Origin: Sphingomonadales bacterium | Lineage (GTDB): Bacteria; Pseudomonadota; Alphaproteobacteria; Sphingomonadales; Sphingomonadaceae | NCBI GenBank assembly: GCA_027489295.1 | Contig: JAIYAA010000064.1 | Coordinates: 16,875 to 80,874 of the forward strand | Reading direction: 5' to 3' | Length of the DNA stretch: 64,000 bases | In this document: in pieces, positions 52,329 through 62,414 of the stretch | Layout: the number at the start of each line of letters is the position of its first letter | Numbering within the stretch: position 1 is the stretch's first letter | Position numbers and translations under genes: made by a program | Notes under the pieces: model-generated | The model's database searches: none | What the model was told of the DNA's origin: nothing | The model's input: only the letters and a program-made list of their open reading frames with translations

Positions 52329-53017
52329 CAGCTCAGATCGTGGAGGTCCTTGCCCAGCGGCGCGGTGATCTGCAGGTCGGAGAAGCGGATCGCCAGCCCG
52401 CTGCGCTCCGGCGTGCAGGACATCGGCCCCACCTGATAGCCGGCCGCCACCGGGAAGGGCGCGAGCCGCACCAGCGGCCAGCTCTTTCCATCCGCGGAAA
52501 CCTGGAGCCGCAACACGCCCTTGGCGACGGTGGCGCGCATCCAGAAATCGCGAGGATCGGCCTCGTAGGGACCGGTCGACCAATCGGACTTGCCGTCGGT
52601 GAGCACGCTACTCAGCATCGCGCGCCCGTCGGACAGCTCGATCCCGGCCTTGACCCAACGACGCTCGTCGACGCGGACCATGATGCCGGCCTGATCATAG
52701 AGCTTTTCATATTGGCCGCGGATGCGCAGTTGGGCAGTGAACGCATCCCCCGTCGGAAAGCCGAGGAAATGACCGCTATCGCGCGTGAACCCGTAATGCG
52801 TCTCTCGCCAGAAGTCCGAGCCCTTGTCGGTGACGAGCGCAAGCTCGCCGGCGGAATCGACAGACCAGTTCTTTGGCTCATTCAGCCATCGGCCATCGCG
52901 GCGGTCAAGGACCGGCTTTCCCGTCGCCTGCGCCAGCGCGCCGCTGCCGGACGCGGTCACGGCCAGCGCAGCAGCGCCACCGAGAATGGTGCGGCGGGTC
53001 ATCGAATCGTCGATCAT
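52328..53017 (-). CDS. Tat-exported DUF1349 protein
   Basis: 229 residues. The N-terminus MTRRTILGGAAALAVTASGSGALA, six codons in, is a twin-arginine-type signal. The rest is a concanavalin-like beta-sandwich of the DUF1349 ('regulation of enolase 1') family: WRETHYGFTRDSGHFLG, YDQAGIMVRVDERRWVKAGIELSDG, DFWMRATVAKGVLRLQVSADGKSW. Such domains probably bind or process carbohydrates. First gene of a two-gene operon starting next to the TetR operator. Confidence 0.85.
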   Translation of the reverse strand: MIDDSMTRRTILGGAAALAVTASGSGALAQATGKPVLDRRDGRWLNEPKNWSVDSAGELALVTDKGSDFWRETHYGFTRDSGHFLGFPTGDAFTAQLRIRGQYEKLYDQAGIMVRVDERRWVKAGIELSDGRAMLSSVLTDGKSDWSTGPYEADPRDFWMRATVAKGVLRLQVSADGKSWPLVRLAPFPVAAGYQVGPMSCTPERSGLAIRFSDLQITAPLGKDLHDLS

Positions 53018-53048
53018 GCGGTCTGCCTTTCAAAGCTCTTGCCCGAGC

Positions 53049-53062
53049 TGTACAAATGTACA
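53049..53062. promoter_or_regulatory. Palindromic operator in the TetR/DUF1349 divergent region
   Basis: TGTACA-AA-TGTACA: two copies of a self-complementary hexamer making a 14-base inverted repeat, midway between the divergent start codons (53017 minus, 53086 plus). Its place and symmetry fit a TetR-family operator controlling both directions. Confidence 0.65.
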
Positions 53063-53085
53063 CACTCGAGCGCCAGAGGGAATCG

Positions 53086-53637
53086 ATGACGGACGGTACG
53101 GGCAAGCGGAACGATCCCTCGAGGCGGCAGCGGATCGTCGATTCCGCGCTCGCGGTGATCGCCGATGTCGGCGTCGCGGCGACCACCCATCGTCGGATCG
53201 CGACGGCGGCGGGCGTCCCGCTGGGATCGGTCACCTATTATTTCACGTCGCTCGAAGCCTTACTGACCGAGGCGTTTCTGCAACTCGCCGCGCAATCCTC
53301 TGCGGCGTTCCGCGAGCGACTGGAACGGGCGACGGACCGGGCCAGCGCGCGCGAGGCGGTGATCGACATCATCGCGGAATCGATCTGGGCCGAACCGCGC
53401 ACCCTGCTGCTTAGCTACGAGCTCTATGCCTTCGCCGCGCGGCACCCGCCGGTCAGCGCGGTGATGCAGCAATGGATGGACAGCAGCCGGTCGGCGCTGG
53501 GCCGGTTCTTCGATCCGCTGACCGCGCGGGCGCTGGATGCGCTGGTGGAAGGGATCGGCATTCACAACTCGATCGACCACGCCCCGCTCGACCGCGCCGC
53601 GATCCGCGAGATCGTCGATCGCATCGCCGGCGGATGA
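53086..53637 (+). CDS. TetR-family transcriptional regulator
   Basis: 183 residues from ATG 53086 with AGAGGG upstream. The N-terminal helix-turn-helix (~10-60) reads RRQRIVDSALAVIADVGVAATTHRRIATAAGVPLGSVTYYFTSLEALL split across the usual positions, followed by an all-helical ligand/dimer domain. Divergent from the DUF1349-acetyltransferase operon, with a 14-base palindrome between, so it most likely represses that operon and itself. Downstream DNA is decayed gene sequence. Confidence 0.9.
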   Translation: MTDGTGKRNDPSRRQRIVDSALAVIADVGVAATTHRRIATAAGVPLGSVTYYFTSLEALLTEAFLQLAAQSSAAFRERLERATDRASAREAVIDIIAESIWAEPRTLLLSYELYAFAARHPPVSAVMQQWMDSSRSALGRFFDPLTARALDALVEGIGIHNSIDHAPLDRAAIREIVDRIAGG

Positions 53638-53676
53638 ACGCGCCGCACCCGGCGCCTCAGGCCATGGCCTCGCGGC

Positions 53677-53944
53677 GTGGTTCTCGGTCCGGAAGGGCCG
53701 ATCCTCAAACTGGGACCGTGCACCGGAGTCTTCAGCCGTGCGCTGCTTGCCCGTGGGGTAGCGGTGGAGGGCGTGATGCTGGTGGAGCGCCCCGGATTCA
53801 TCGGGACGATGTGCCAGCAGTTTCCCAGGCGAGAGTGCTCGCCACCGCGGGCTTCTCTATCCGCTCGATCTTCGGGCGGATCGGATCCGCACCGTCTACG
53901 CGAACCTGCCGCCCGCCAGCGTGTACCGGATTACGGCGCGCTGA
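53677..53944 (+). pseudogene. Remnant of a phospholipid/SAM-dependent methyltransferase with internal deletion
   Basis: The first part reads like the SAM motif of PmtA-type methyltransferases, PILKLGPCTGVFSRALLARG (normally LELGPGTG), then VMLVER. After about 53830 the middle of the domain is missing and, in a shifted frame, the family's C-terminus appears as RIRTVYANLPPASVYRITAR followed by TGA at 53942-53944. About 90 residues are left of the usual ~200. Dead gene by deletion plus frameshift. Confidence 0.65.
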
Positions 53945-54003
53945 CCGGCGAGGGACGCCGGAGAGGCAGGACCGTGCCCAAGCGATAGCAGCCTTCCCTC
54001 AGC

Positions 54004-54126
54004 CTACCGGCCAAGCGGCAGATCGACACGAAAGACCGCGCCGGACCAATCCTTGCGATTGTCCGCCACGATCGTGCCGCCGTGCGCCTCGGCCAGCCTG
54101 AAGGCCAAGGCGAGCCCCGCGCTGGC
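54004..54126 (-). pseudogene. 3' fragment of a sensor histidine kinase
   Basis: About 40 residues: DASAGLALAFRLAEAHGG then TIVADNRKDWSGAVFRVDLPLGR and TAG. This is the G2 box and last strand of a HATPase_c domain. Everything upstream (phosphoacceptor, N and G1 boxes) is absent, since the sequence changes at about 54120 into an outer-membrane barrel fragment on the other strand. Confidence 0.65.
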
Positions 54127-54357
54127 ATCACCGCCGAGATCGGCAGCAGCTATGCGGGCAAGGACTGGGGCATACTCTGGCATGCCGATGCCGGCCTCGG
54201 CATTCGCGTGACGCCCAAGGCCACGCTGGAGGTGGGCGCATGCTATTCGCGGACCAGCAGCCTCGCGTTCAACGGCCAGAATGTGGGTGCCACGACGCGC
54301 TTCGAGCCGTAGCTCAACGGCATCTCGGGCGATGTCGGCCTGCGCTACCGCTTCTGA
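54120..54357 (+). pseudogene. 3' fragment of an outer-membrane beta-barrel protein
   Basis: About 75 residues of barrel-like sequence: GITAEIGSSYAGKDWGILWH, AGLGIRVTPKATLEVGACYS, then a TAG at 54310-54312 where a Gln codon would fit, then LNGISGDVGLRYRF and TGA. The terminal RYRF with a final aromatic is the usual barrel end. The signal peptide and first strands are missing. Confidence 0.6.
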
Positions 54358-54386
54358 TCCATTTCCTTCCTTGGAGACCCGACACG

Positions 54387-54790
54387 ATGTTCACGACCAT
54401 CACGGCGCTGCTCGGCCCGTTCGCCGCACCCGGCCAGGCCGCATCCTCCCCGCAGGATGGTGCCTGCGCTCCCGGCACCCCCTTCCCGGTGCACGTCCAG
54501 GCGGGCGGCCTGAAGAGCGGCGGCGGGCTGGTGCTGTTGATCAACGCCCACTCAAGCCCCGCCCTCAGATGCCAATCTCGATCGTTTCGGCTGAATTACG
54601 AAACTCTATACCAGCGGGAGTTGGCGGAGGGCGACAAGGAAATCGTCATCGACCCGACCGGCGCCATCCGCTCCCCGAAACACGGTTCGTTGTCGCCATG
54701 CCCACACCAGGCGCGGGGTTGGCTTAGCCGTCGCACGCTATACCAGCCATGGCTGGCCCTGCAGGACAACCAGATTTTTACGGCGCTGGG
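54387..54790 (+). pseudogene. Possible 5' fragment of a small exported protein (DUF2141-like?)
   Basis: ATG 54387 follows the barrel remnant by 29 bases, with TTGGAGA upstream, and opens with a signal-like segment (MFTTITALLGPFAAPGQA) and VHVQAGGLKSGGGLV, which recalls the first strand of DUF2141 proteins. Family likeness stops near 54545 and the open frame then runs on through the tRNA-Pro gene, so no functional product is expected. The DUF2141 link is a weak guess. Confidence 0.3.
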
Positions 54791-54794
54791 AAAG

Positions 54795-54871
<77 letters not shown>

Positions 54872-54973
54872 ACGAGCGGCTGCGCTTAGATTGTCCCGGC
54901 GACGGATACAAGGCCAAGCTGGTCCAATCGGCAACCATCGCTTCCAACGATCGATGCGACAACCGCGCGGCGC

Positions 54974-55049
54974 TGGTGGGCCCGGCAGGACTCGAACCCG
55001 CAACCTAGCCGTTATGAGCGGCCAGCTCTAACCGTTGAGCTACAGGCCC
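54974..55049 (-). tRNA. tRNA with anticodon CAT (Ile2 or elongator Met)
   Basis: 76 bases on the minus strand: acceptor GGGCCTG/CGGGCCC, D-arm GCTC/GAGC, anticodon stem GGCCG/CGGCT with loop CTCATAA, T-arm GCGGG/CCTGC with TTCGAGT, encoded CCA. The CAT anticodon fits either a lysidine-modified isoleucine tRNA or elongator methionine; the GGGCC acceptor leans toward Ile2. Confidence 0.88.
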
Positions 55050-55114
55050 CCAGCACGCTTTCGCCCCTAGCGGAGCCTGCGCCCTCGCCGCAAGCCCCGG
55101 CAGGGGCACAAGCT

Positions 55115-56716
55115 TCATTGCCGGTGGGCCTGCTCCAGCGCCGCGCCCGCAGCGGCGGGCAGACGCAGGGTCAGCAGGTCCGGCGCGATCACGAGGCTGC
55201 CGCCCAGCTCGCGGGCAAGGTTGCGCGCAAGCCGGAGCGCGAAACCGGTGCCGAGCAGCGTCCCGTCCTCGTCCTGCTCGTCGTCGATGCCGAGCAGGCT
55301 ATCGCCGGGATACTGTCCCAGCGCGCGCGGGCGATCGATCAGGAGCGCCACGCGCTGCTCGTTTTCCAACGCGAAGCGGACGCGCAGGCGCTCCCCCCGC
55401 GCGGTTGCCGATACGAGCGTGGCCAGCAGCCGCGCCAGCAGCCGCTCGACCGCGCGGTGATCGCCGGATACGAACAGATCGTCTGCCGCCAGCTCGATCG
55501 CCGAGCCGCGCAACGCCAGCAATTCGTCGAGGTCGGCTACGATGCCGGCGAGCAGCGGCTGCACGGGCACCCGCCCTTGGGACAGCGACAAGGCCGCGCT
55601 TTCGATCCGGGCGGCGAGATCGAGGTCGTCGATCGCCCCAAGCAGTTCGCGCGCCTGGGCGCGAATCACCGCCGCGCGATCGCGATAGGGCTCGGGTACC
55701 GGCCCGAGCATCTCGGTCTCGATCATTTCGGCGAAGCCGGCGATCGCGTTGGTGGGCGTGCGCAGCTCGTGGACGATCTGGCGGAGTGCATCGGCCTCTA
55801 CCGGCGCGCGCTGGGGCTCGGCGCGTTCATCGGCACGAGGGCGCCGGGCGGTGCCGCGATAGCCCGTGAAACGGCCGGTGACCTGGTCGAACACGGGCAG
55901 CCCCGAGAGAAGCCAGTCCCCACCGGCATCCGATTGCCCCTCGATCGTGAGGCGCGCATTGGTGAAACCGGCGCGGCGGCGGAACGCACCGCTCGCCACC
56001 CCGTCGAGGCGACTGCCTGCAGCAAGCCCCTGCAGATCGAGCGACAGCCCGATCACCGGCTCGCGCGCCACCCCTTCGACCCAGCGGACGACGCCCAAGG
56101 CGTCGGATTCGAACCGAAAGCTGCGCGCACGCTCGGCGACAGAAGTTCGCGCGCCGGCATCGCGCTCCTGACGATAACGATCGATCCGCGCCATCAGATC
56201 GGCAACGGCGAACAAACCGTGCGGCGCGCCCTCCCCGCCTTCACTCCGCGACGCGTCGGCCGGCTCGACGGCGCGATCGCTGTGGTCCGCGAGCACGAAA
56301 TCGGCCGGGCCAAAGCTTTCGAGGGCGCGAAGGACCGCCGGCGCGAGGTCGCGGCGGTTCCTCAGTACGTGACGTGCACCGGGCGCCAGCCGCGGCAGCA
56401 GCGCCGCCCAGGCGGCGTCGTCCAGCTGTGCCGTGCGCAGCACCGGCAGGGCGATGCGCAGCTCATCGGTCGCGAGCAGGTCGACCAGCGCGGCCGGGGG
56501 CCGAGCCCCTTCCAAGGCCCGCGCGCTGGCGATCCGCACCTCGATCGGCACCAGCGAGCGGATTGAGTCCAACACCGCCAGGGCGCGATCGTCGGCAGGC
56601 ACCCGCCCGCGCCCGATCAGGTCGACGAGCTGCCGCCACGCCAGCGGCGCAGCGGTCGCCGACCGAACGTCGCCGGCAAGCACCGTTTCCAGCGTATCGT
56701 CAAACCGCAGCGGCAA
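55115..56716 (-). CDS. PAS-containing sensor histidine kinase with degenerate ATP site
   Basis: 533 residues, from TTG 56716 (no better start seen). The N-terminal ~130 residues are a helical-repeat-like region (VPADDRALAVLDSIRSLVP) with no membrane helix; a PAS-like segment (~200-285, FRFESDALGVVRWVEG) follows. The phosphoacceptor motif is clear: VHELRTPTNAIAGFAEMI (~318-335). The HATPase part lacks a recognisable N box and G1 (DxGxG); only a weak G2 (GTGFALRLARNLAREL) remains. Signalling through another route, or very weak kinase activity, is likely. No response regulator adjacent. Confidence 0.78.
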   Translation of the reverse strand: MPLRFDDTLETVLAGDVRSATAAPLAWRQLVDLIGRGRVPADDRALAVLDSIRSLVPIEVRIASARALEGARPPAALVDLLATDELRIALPVLRTAQLDDAAWAALLPRLAPGARHVLRNRRDLAPAVLRALESFGPADFVLADHSDRAVEPADASRSEGGEGAPHGLFAVADLMARIDRYRQERDAGARTSVAERARSFRFESDALGVVRWVEGVAREPVIGLSLDLQGLAAGSRLDGVASGAFRRRAGFTNARLTIEGQSDAGGDWLLSGLPVFDQVTGRFTGYRGTARRPRADERAEPQRAPVEADALRQIVHELRTPTNAIAGFAEMIETEMLGPVPEPYRDRAAVIRAQARELLGAIDDLDLAARIESAALSLSQGRVPVQPLLAGIVADLDELLALRGSAIELAADDLFVSGDHRAVERLLARLLATLVSATARGERLRVRFALENEQRVALLIDRPRALGQYPGDSLLGIDDEQDEDGTLLGTGFALRLARNLARELGGSLVIAPDLLTLRLPAAAGAALEQAHRQ

Positions 56717-56821
56717 AACCTGTCGTCCCCCGAAGAGCCTGTTCTCCAGCCCGGTCTATCCATACCGCCATGCAAGGGCCTGTGGAAACAGTCCATTTCG
56801 GCACGTCGCAATGTGGGACAA

Positions 56822-56849
56822 TTGCGTTGAAGCGTAATTTTATTATGCT
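56822..56849 (+). promoter_or_regulatory. Candidate promoter of the Lrp-family gene
   Basis: TTGCGT (56822-56827) and TATGCT (56844-56849), 16 bases apart, in an unusually A/T-rich patch 48 bases before the start codon; TTGAAG at 56827 is an alternative -35. Confidence 0.35.
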
Positions 56850-56896
56850 AAAGCGCTTACAGAAGAAACGAACCCTCGCAGGAGCCCCAGAAAAAA

Positions 56897-57370
56897 ATGC
56901 GATTCGACGAGATCGACGTCCGGATCCTTGGACTACTCCAGGAAAATGGCCGCATGACCAATGTCGAGCTGGCCGACCGGGTCGGACTGACCGCCCCACC
57001 TTGCCTGCGCCGCGTCCGCGCGCTGGAACAGGAAGGCGCCATCAAGGGATATCATGCCGCGCTGGACCCGGCCGCGCTCGGCTACAATCTCACCGTCTTC
57101 GCGATGGTTAGCCTGAAAAGTCAAGCTGAAAGCGATTTGCGTGCCTTTGAACAGCTCGTCGCCGAGATCCCGGAAGTGCGCGAGTGCCACATGCTGAACG
57201 GCGAGATCGACTTCATTCTGAAGATCGTCGCGCCCGACCTGCAGAGCTTCCAGACCATCCTTACGACGCGGTTGACCACCGCGCCCAATGTCGAGCACGT
57301 CAAGACGTCGCTGACCATCCGCACCGCCAAGGCACTGCCCGGCGTGCCCGTGCCCGATCCCCAGGGCTGA
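56897..57370 (+). CDS. Lrp/AsnC-family transcriptional regulator
   Basis: 157 residues. N-terminal helix-turn-helix (~1-50): FDEIDVRILGLLQENGRMTN, LTAPPCLRRVRALEQEG, followed by the RAM ligand domain (~65-145) with ECHMLNGEIDFILKIVAPDL. It is the size and form of Lrp-type regulators that sense amino acids as octamers. Monocistronic, with its own terminator; divergent from the histidine kinase gene by 180 bases. Confidence 0.93.
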   Translation: MRFDEIDVRILGLLQENGRMTNVELADRVGLTAPPCLRRVRALEQEGAIKGYHAALDPAALGYNLTVFAMVSLKSQAESDLRAFEQLVAEIPEVRECHMLNGEIDFILKIVAPDLQSFQTILTTRLTTAPNVEHVKTSLTIRTAKALPGVPVPDPQG

Positions 57371-57374
57371 ACGA

Positions 57375-57407
57375 AAAAGGGGCGGCCCTTCCAGGCCGCC
57401 CCCTTTC
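57375..57407. terminator. Bidirectional intrinsic terminator
   Basis: GGGGCGGCC (57379-57387) and GGCCGCCCC (57394-57402) with a 6-base loop, extended by AAA/TTT and flanked by an A-run on the left and TTTCTTTT on the right. Serves the Lrp gene and the convergent TPR gene. Confidence 0.85.
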
Positions 57408-57427
57408 TTTTGGTACATGGCTGCGGA

Positions 57428-58711
57428 TCAGGACAGCGCCGGAAGATCCAGCGCCACGGTCCACAGCGCGGCCAGATCCACCGCCGGCGCGGCCTTGATC
57501 TGCCCGAACGCGGTGCGCGCATCGTCCTTGCGGCCGAGATTGTAGAGCGCGATGCCGCGGTGCAGGTTCACGTCGTCGGCCATCACGCTGCCCTTCTGCA
57601 GCGCCACGTCGTACAGCTCCACCGCCTTGGCATAATCGCCCGAGGCGAGGAACGCGTCGCCGGTCTGCGCCGCCATCTTGCCGTTGGCAGCCGCCTGCGA
57701 CTGCTTGATCAGCGGGGTGAGCGAGCCTTCTGCCTTCGCCTTGGTCTGCGCCGAGGCGTAGATGCGGGCGATATCCGAGTTCCCGGCCGGAATCTTGCCC
57801 GAGGCGCGGCCCTCGTCGATCGCCGCCACGGCCTCCCACGGCAGGCCCGCAGAGTTCACCGACTCCGCGTAATCGACATAGTCGGTCTGGTCGGCCATCA
57901 CCTTGGTGGTGCGCAGCAAGCGATAGAGGTCGATGCGCTGCGCCGAGGTGAGGCGGCCACCCGCCGAATCCGCGCTGCCGCGCATTACCAGCACGCCCCA
58001 GCGCCAGTTCTGCTTGGTCGGATACTCGGTGATCATCTTCTTCATCCACTCCGCGGTCGCGGCGCGGTTGCCGGTCGCATAGACGCGCGGGATGGCGAAC
58101 TGATACCAGGCGACCGGGGGCTTCTGGCCCGAGGCCTTCACCGCCTGGATCGCGCGATCGACTTCGGCGACCGATTCGTTGGGTTTGCCGGTCTGCGCAT
58201 AGGCGTTGGCGAGCGCGATCGAGACGTCGAAGTCGTTGTTGCCGGCTTCGCGCGCCTTCAGCATCGCGTCGATGCCTTCGGCGTACTTCTTCTCGTTCAG
58301 CAGCTGGTTGCCGACGATCGTGTAATATTGACGCTTGTAGATCGGCAGCTCGTTCGCGGGCGTGCGCGGGCTCGCGATCAGGATCGGCAGCGTCTTGGTG
58401 AGGCCGGCCATGTCGTTCTGGCCGATCTGGACGCGCGAGCGCAGATAGGCAGCGTAATATTTCTCGTCGTCATTCTGCGCGACCTGGTCGAGCGCGTCGA
58501 GCGCAGGGGCGGCGGCGGCCCAGTTCTTGGCCTGCACCGCTTCCATCGCCGGCGCTGCGGCCTTGCGGAACGGATCCCCCACCTTCAGCGCATTGGGATC
58601 TTCCTTGGCGGCGCCCTTCTTGTCCTTCTGGGCGAGTGCCGGCGTGGCAACCATCGCGGTCGAACCCAGCGCAAGCATCGCGGTCAGCGCAAGCTTCGAA
58701 ACAAACTTCAT
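57428..58711 (-). CDS. Exported TPR-repeat protein, unknown function
   Basis: 427 residues from ATG 58711, with GAGGAGAG 8 bases upstream; the longer frame adds 21 unlikely residues. Signal peptide (MKFVSKLALTAMLALGSTAMVATPALA), then several tetratricopeptide-like helix pairs, e.g. YTIVGNQLLNEKKYAEGIDAML, VSIALANAYAQTGKPNESVAEV and AFLASGDYAKAVELYDVAL. A periplasmic or outer-membrane scaffold role is likely. Proteins of this plan are common in sphingomonads but unnamed. Divergent from gyrA with 258 bases between, containing no other gene. Confidence 0.78.
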   Translation of the reverse strand: MKFVSKLALTAMLALGSTAMVATPALAQKDKKGAAKEDPNALKVGDPFRKAAAPAMEAVQAKNWAAAAPALDALDQVAQNDDEKYYAAYLRSRVQIGQNDMAGLTKTLPILIASPRTPANELPIYKRQYYTIVGNQLLNEKKYAEGIDAMLKAREAGNNDFDVSIALANAYAQTGKPNESVAEVDRAIQAVKASGQKPPVAWYQFAIPRVYATGNRAATAEWMKKMITEYPTKQNWRWGVLVMRGSADSAGGRLTSAQRIDLYRLLRTTKVMADQTDYVDYAESVNSAGLPWEAVAAIDEGRASGKIPAGNSDIARIYASAQTKAKAEGSLTPLIKQSQAAANGKMAAQTGDAFLASGDYAKAVELYDVALQKGSVMADDVNLHRGIALYNLGRKDDARTAFGQIKAAPAVDLAALWTVALDLPALS

Positions 58712-58969
58712 CTGAAACTCTCCTCGTCGGCCAGGCGGCGTCGCACGTTCCTCTAAAGGCGCACCGTACACCATTCAAGCACGCTTGCCGTGTGGCCGGC
58801 GGGCTGAATGCGGCTTGAACAACCGCCATTGCGGACCGGAAACGTACCGATCGGAACTTGGCTCCCAATGCTCCCCACGCGCGTGCGTACGCGCGGGCGC
58901 GGGGTTGGCAGGAGGCATGCGGGCGGCTAGAGCCATCACAGCGTAACAAAAACCCGAAAGTCTGTTGCA

Positions 58970-61714
<2,745 letters not shown>

Positions 61715-61717
61715 GCC

Positions 61718-62071
61718 ATGGCCGAGATGCCCCTCATCGCCTACAAGATCCTGACCGCGGACCAGATGGACACGCTCGAAACCGAGCGTGTTTTCCTGGG
61801 CGCGCCGATCGATCTGCAGGATGGCTATATCCACCTCTCCACCGCCGAGCAGGCGCAGGAGACGCTGGAGAAGCATTTTGCCGGCCAGACCGGGCTGTGG
61901 CTGGCGGCCGTCGACCTGAGCGCCCTGGACGAAACGGTGCGCTGGGAACCGTCGCGCGGCGGCCAGCTCTTCCCGCACATCTACGGCCCTTTGCCGCTCG
62001 ACGCGGTGACCGCGTACAGCGAGGTCGGTTACGAACCGGACGGCAGCTTGCGCCTGCCGATCGCGGGTTGA
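61718..62071 (+). CDS. DUF952 domain protein
   Basis: 117 residues from ATG 61718, 3 bases after the gyrA stop and therefore co-transcribed with it. The DUF952 pattern is complete: AYKILTADQMDTL, DLQDGYIHLSTAEQAQETLEK, and FPHIYGPLPLDAV. The fold is related to ADP-ribosyltransferase-like/RNA 2'-phosphotransferase-type domains, but no reaction is established. Confidence 0.88.
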   Translation: MAEMPLIAYKILTADQMDTLETERVFLGAPIDLQDGYIHLSTAEQAQETLEKHFAGQTGLWLAAVDLSALDETVRWEPSRGGQLFPHIYGPLPLDAVTAYSEVGYEPDGSLRLPIAG

Positions 62072-62091
62072 AAAAAGAGTAAAAACATCGC

Positions 62092-62120
62092 TTGACGGGG
62101 CCGGCTACGAAACGTATTCG
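62092..62120 (+). promoter_or_regulatory. Promoter of tRNA-Glu
   Basis: TTGACG (62092-62097) and TATTCG (62115-62120) separated by exactly 17 bases, ending 19 bases before the tRNA. The -35 matches consensus at 5 of 6. Confidence 0.6.
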
Positions 62121-62139
62121 GCCGCCTCCGCCAAGCAAT

Positions 62140-62214
62140 GGCCCCTTCGTCTAGCGGTTAGGACGTCGCCCTCTCACGGCGAAAACACGAGTTCGATTCT
62201 CGTAGGGGTCACCA
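62140..62214 (+). tRNA. tRNA-Glu (anticodon CTC)
   Basis: 75 bases: acceptor GGCCCCT/AGGGGTC, anticodon stem TCGCC/GGCGA with loop CTCTCAC giving anticodon CTC, T-arm ACGAG/CTCGT with TTCGATT, encoded CCA. Confidence 0.95.
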
Positions 62215-62414
62215 GCTTTGGCGCATTCCGGTCGACGGCAGGTTCCGTCCCGGGCCTCTCCCAACAACGTTGCACAAGTAACTGCCGGACAAACCGCGCT
62301 TCCCCTTCGCACACTCCGTGCGACTACGGACGCGGCGTTCACCGAAATTTATCCGTCTCCGATCAAAACGGCAATCAAACCAAAGCAAAAGCTGGGGATT
62401 GAGAGGAAGCCGTT

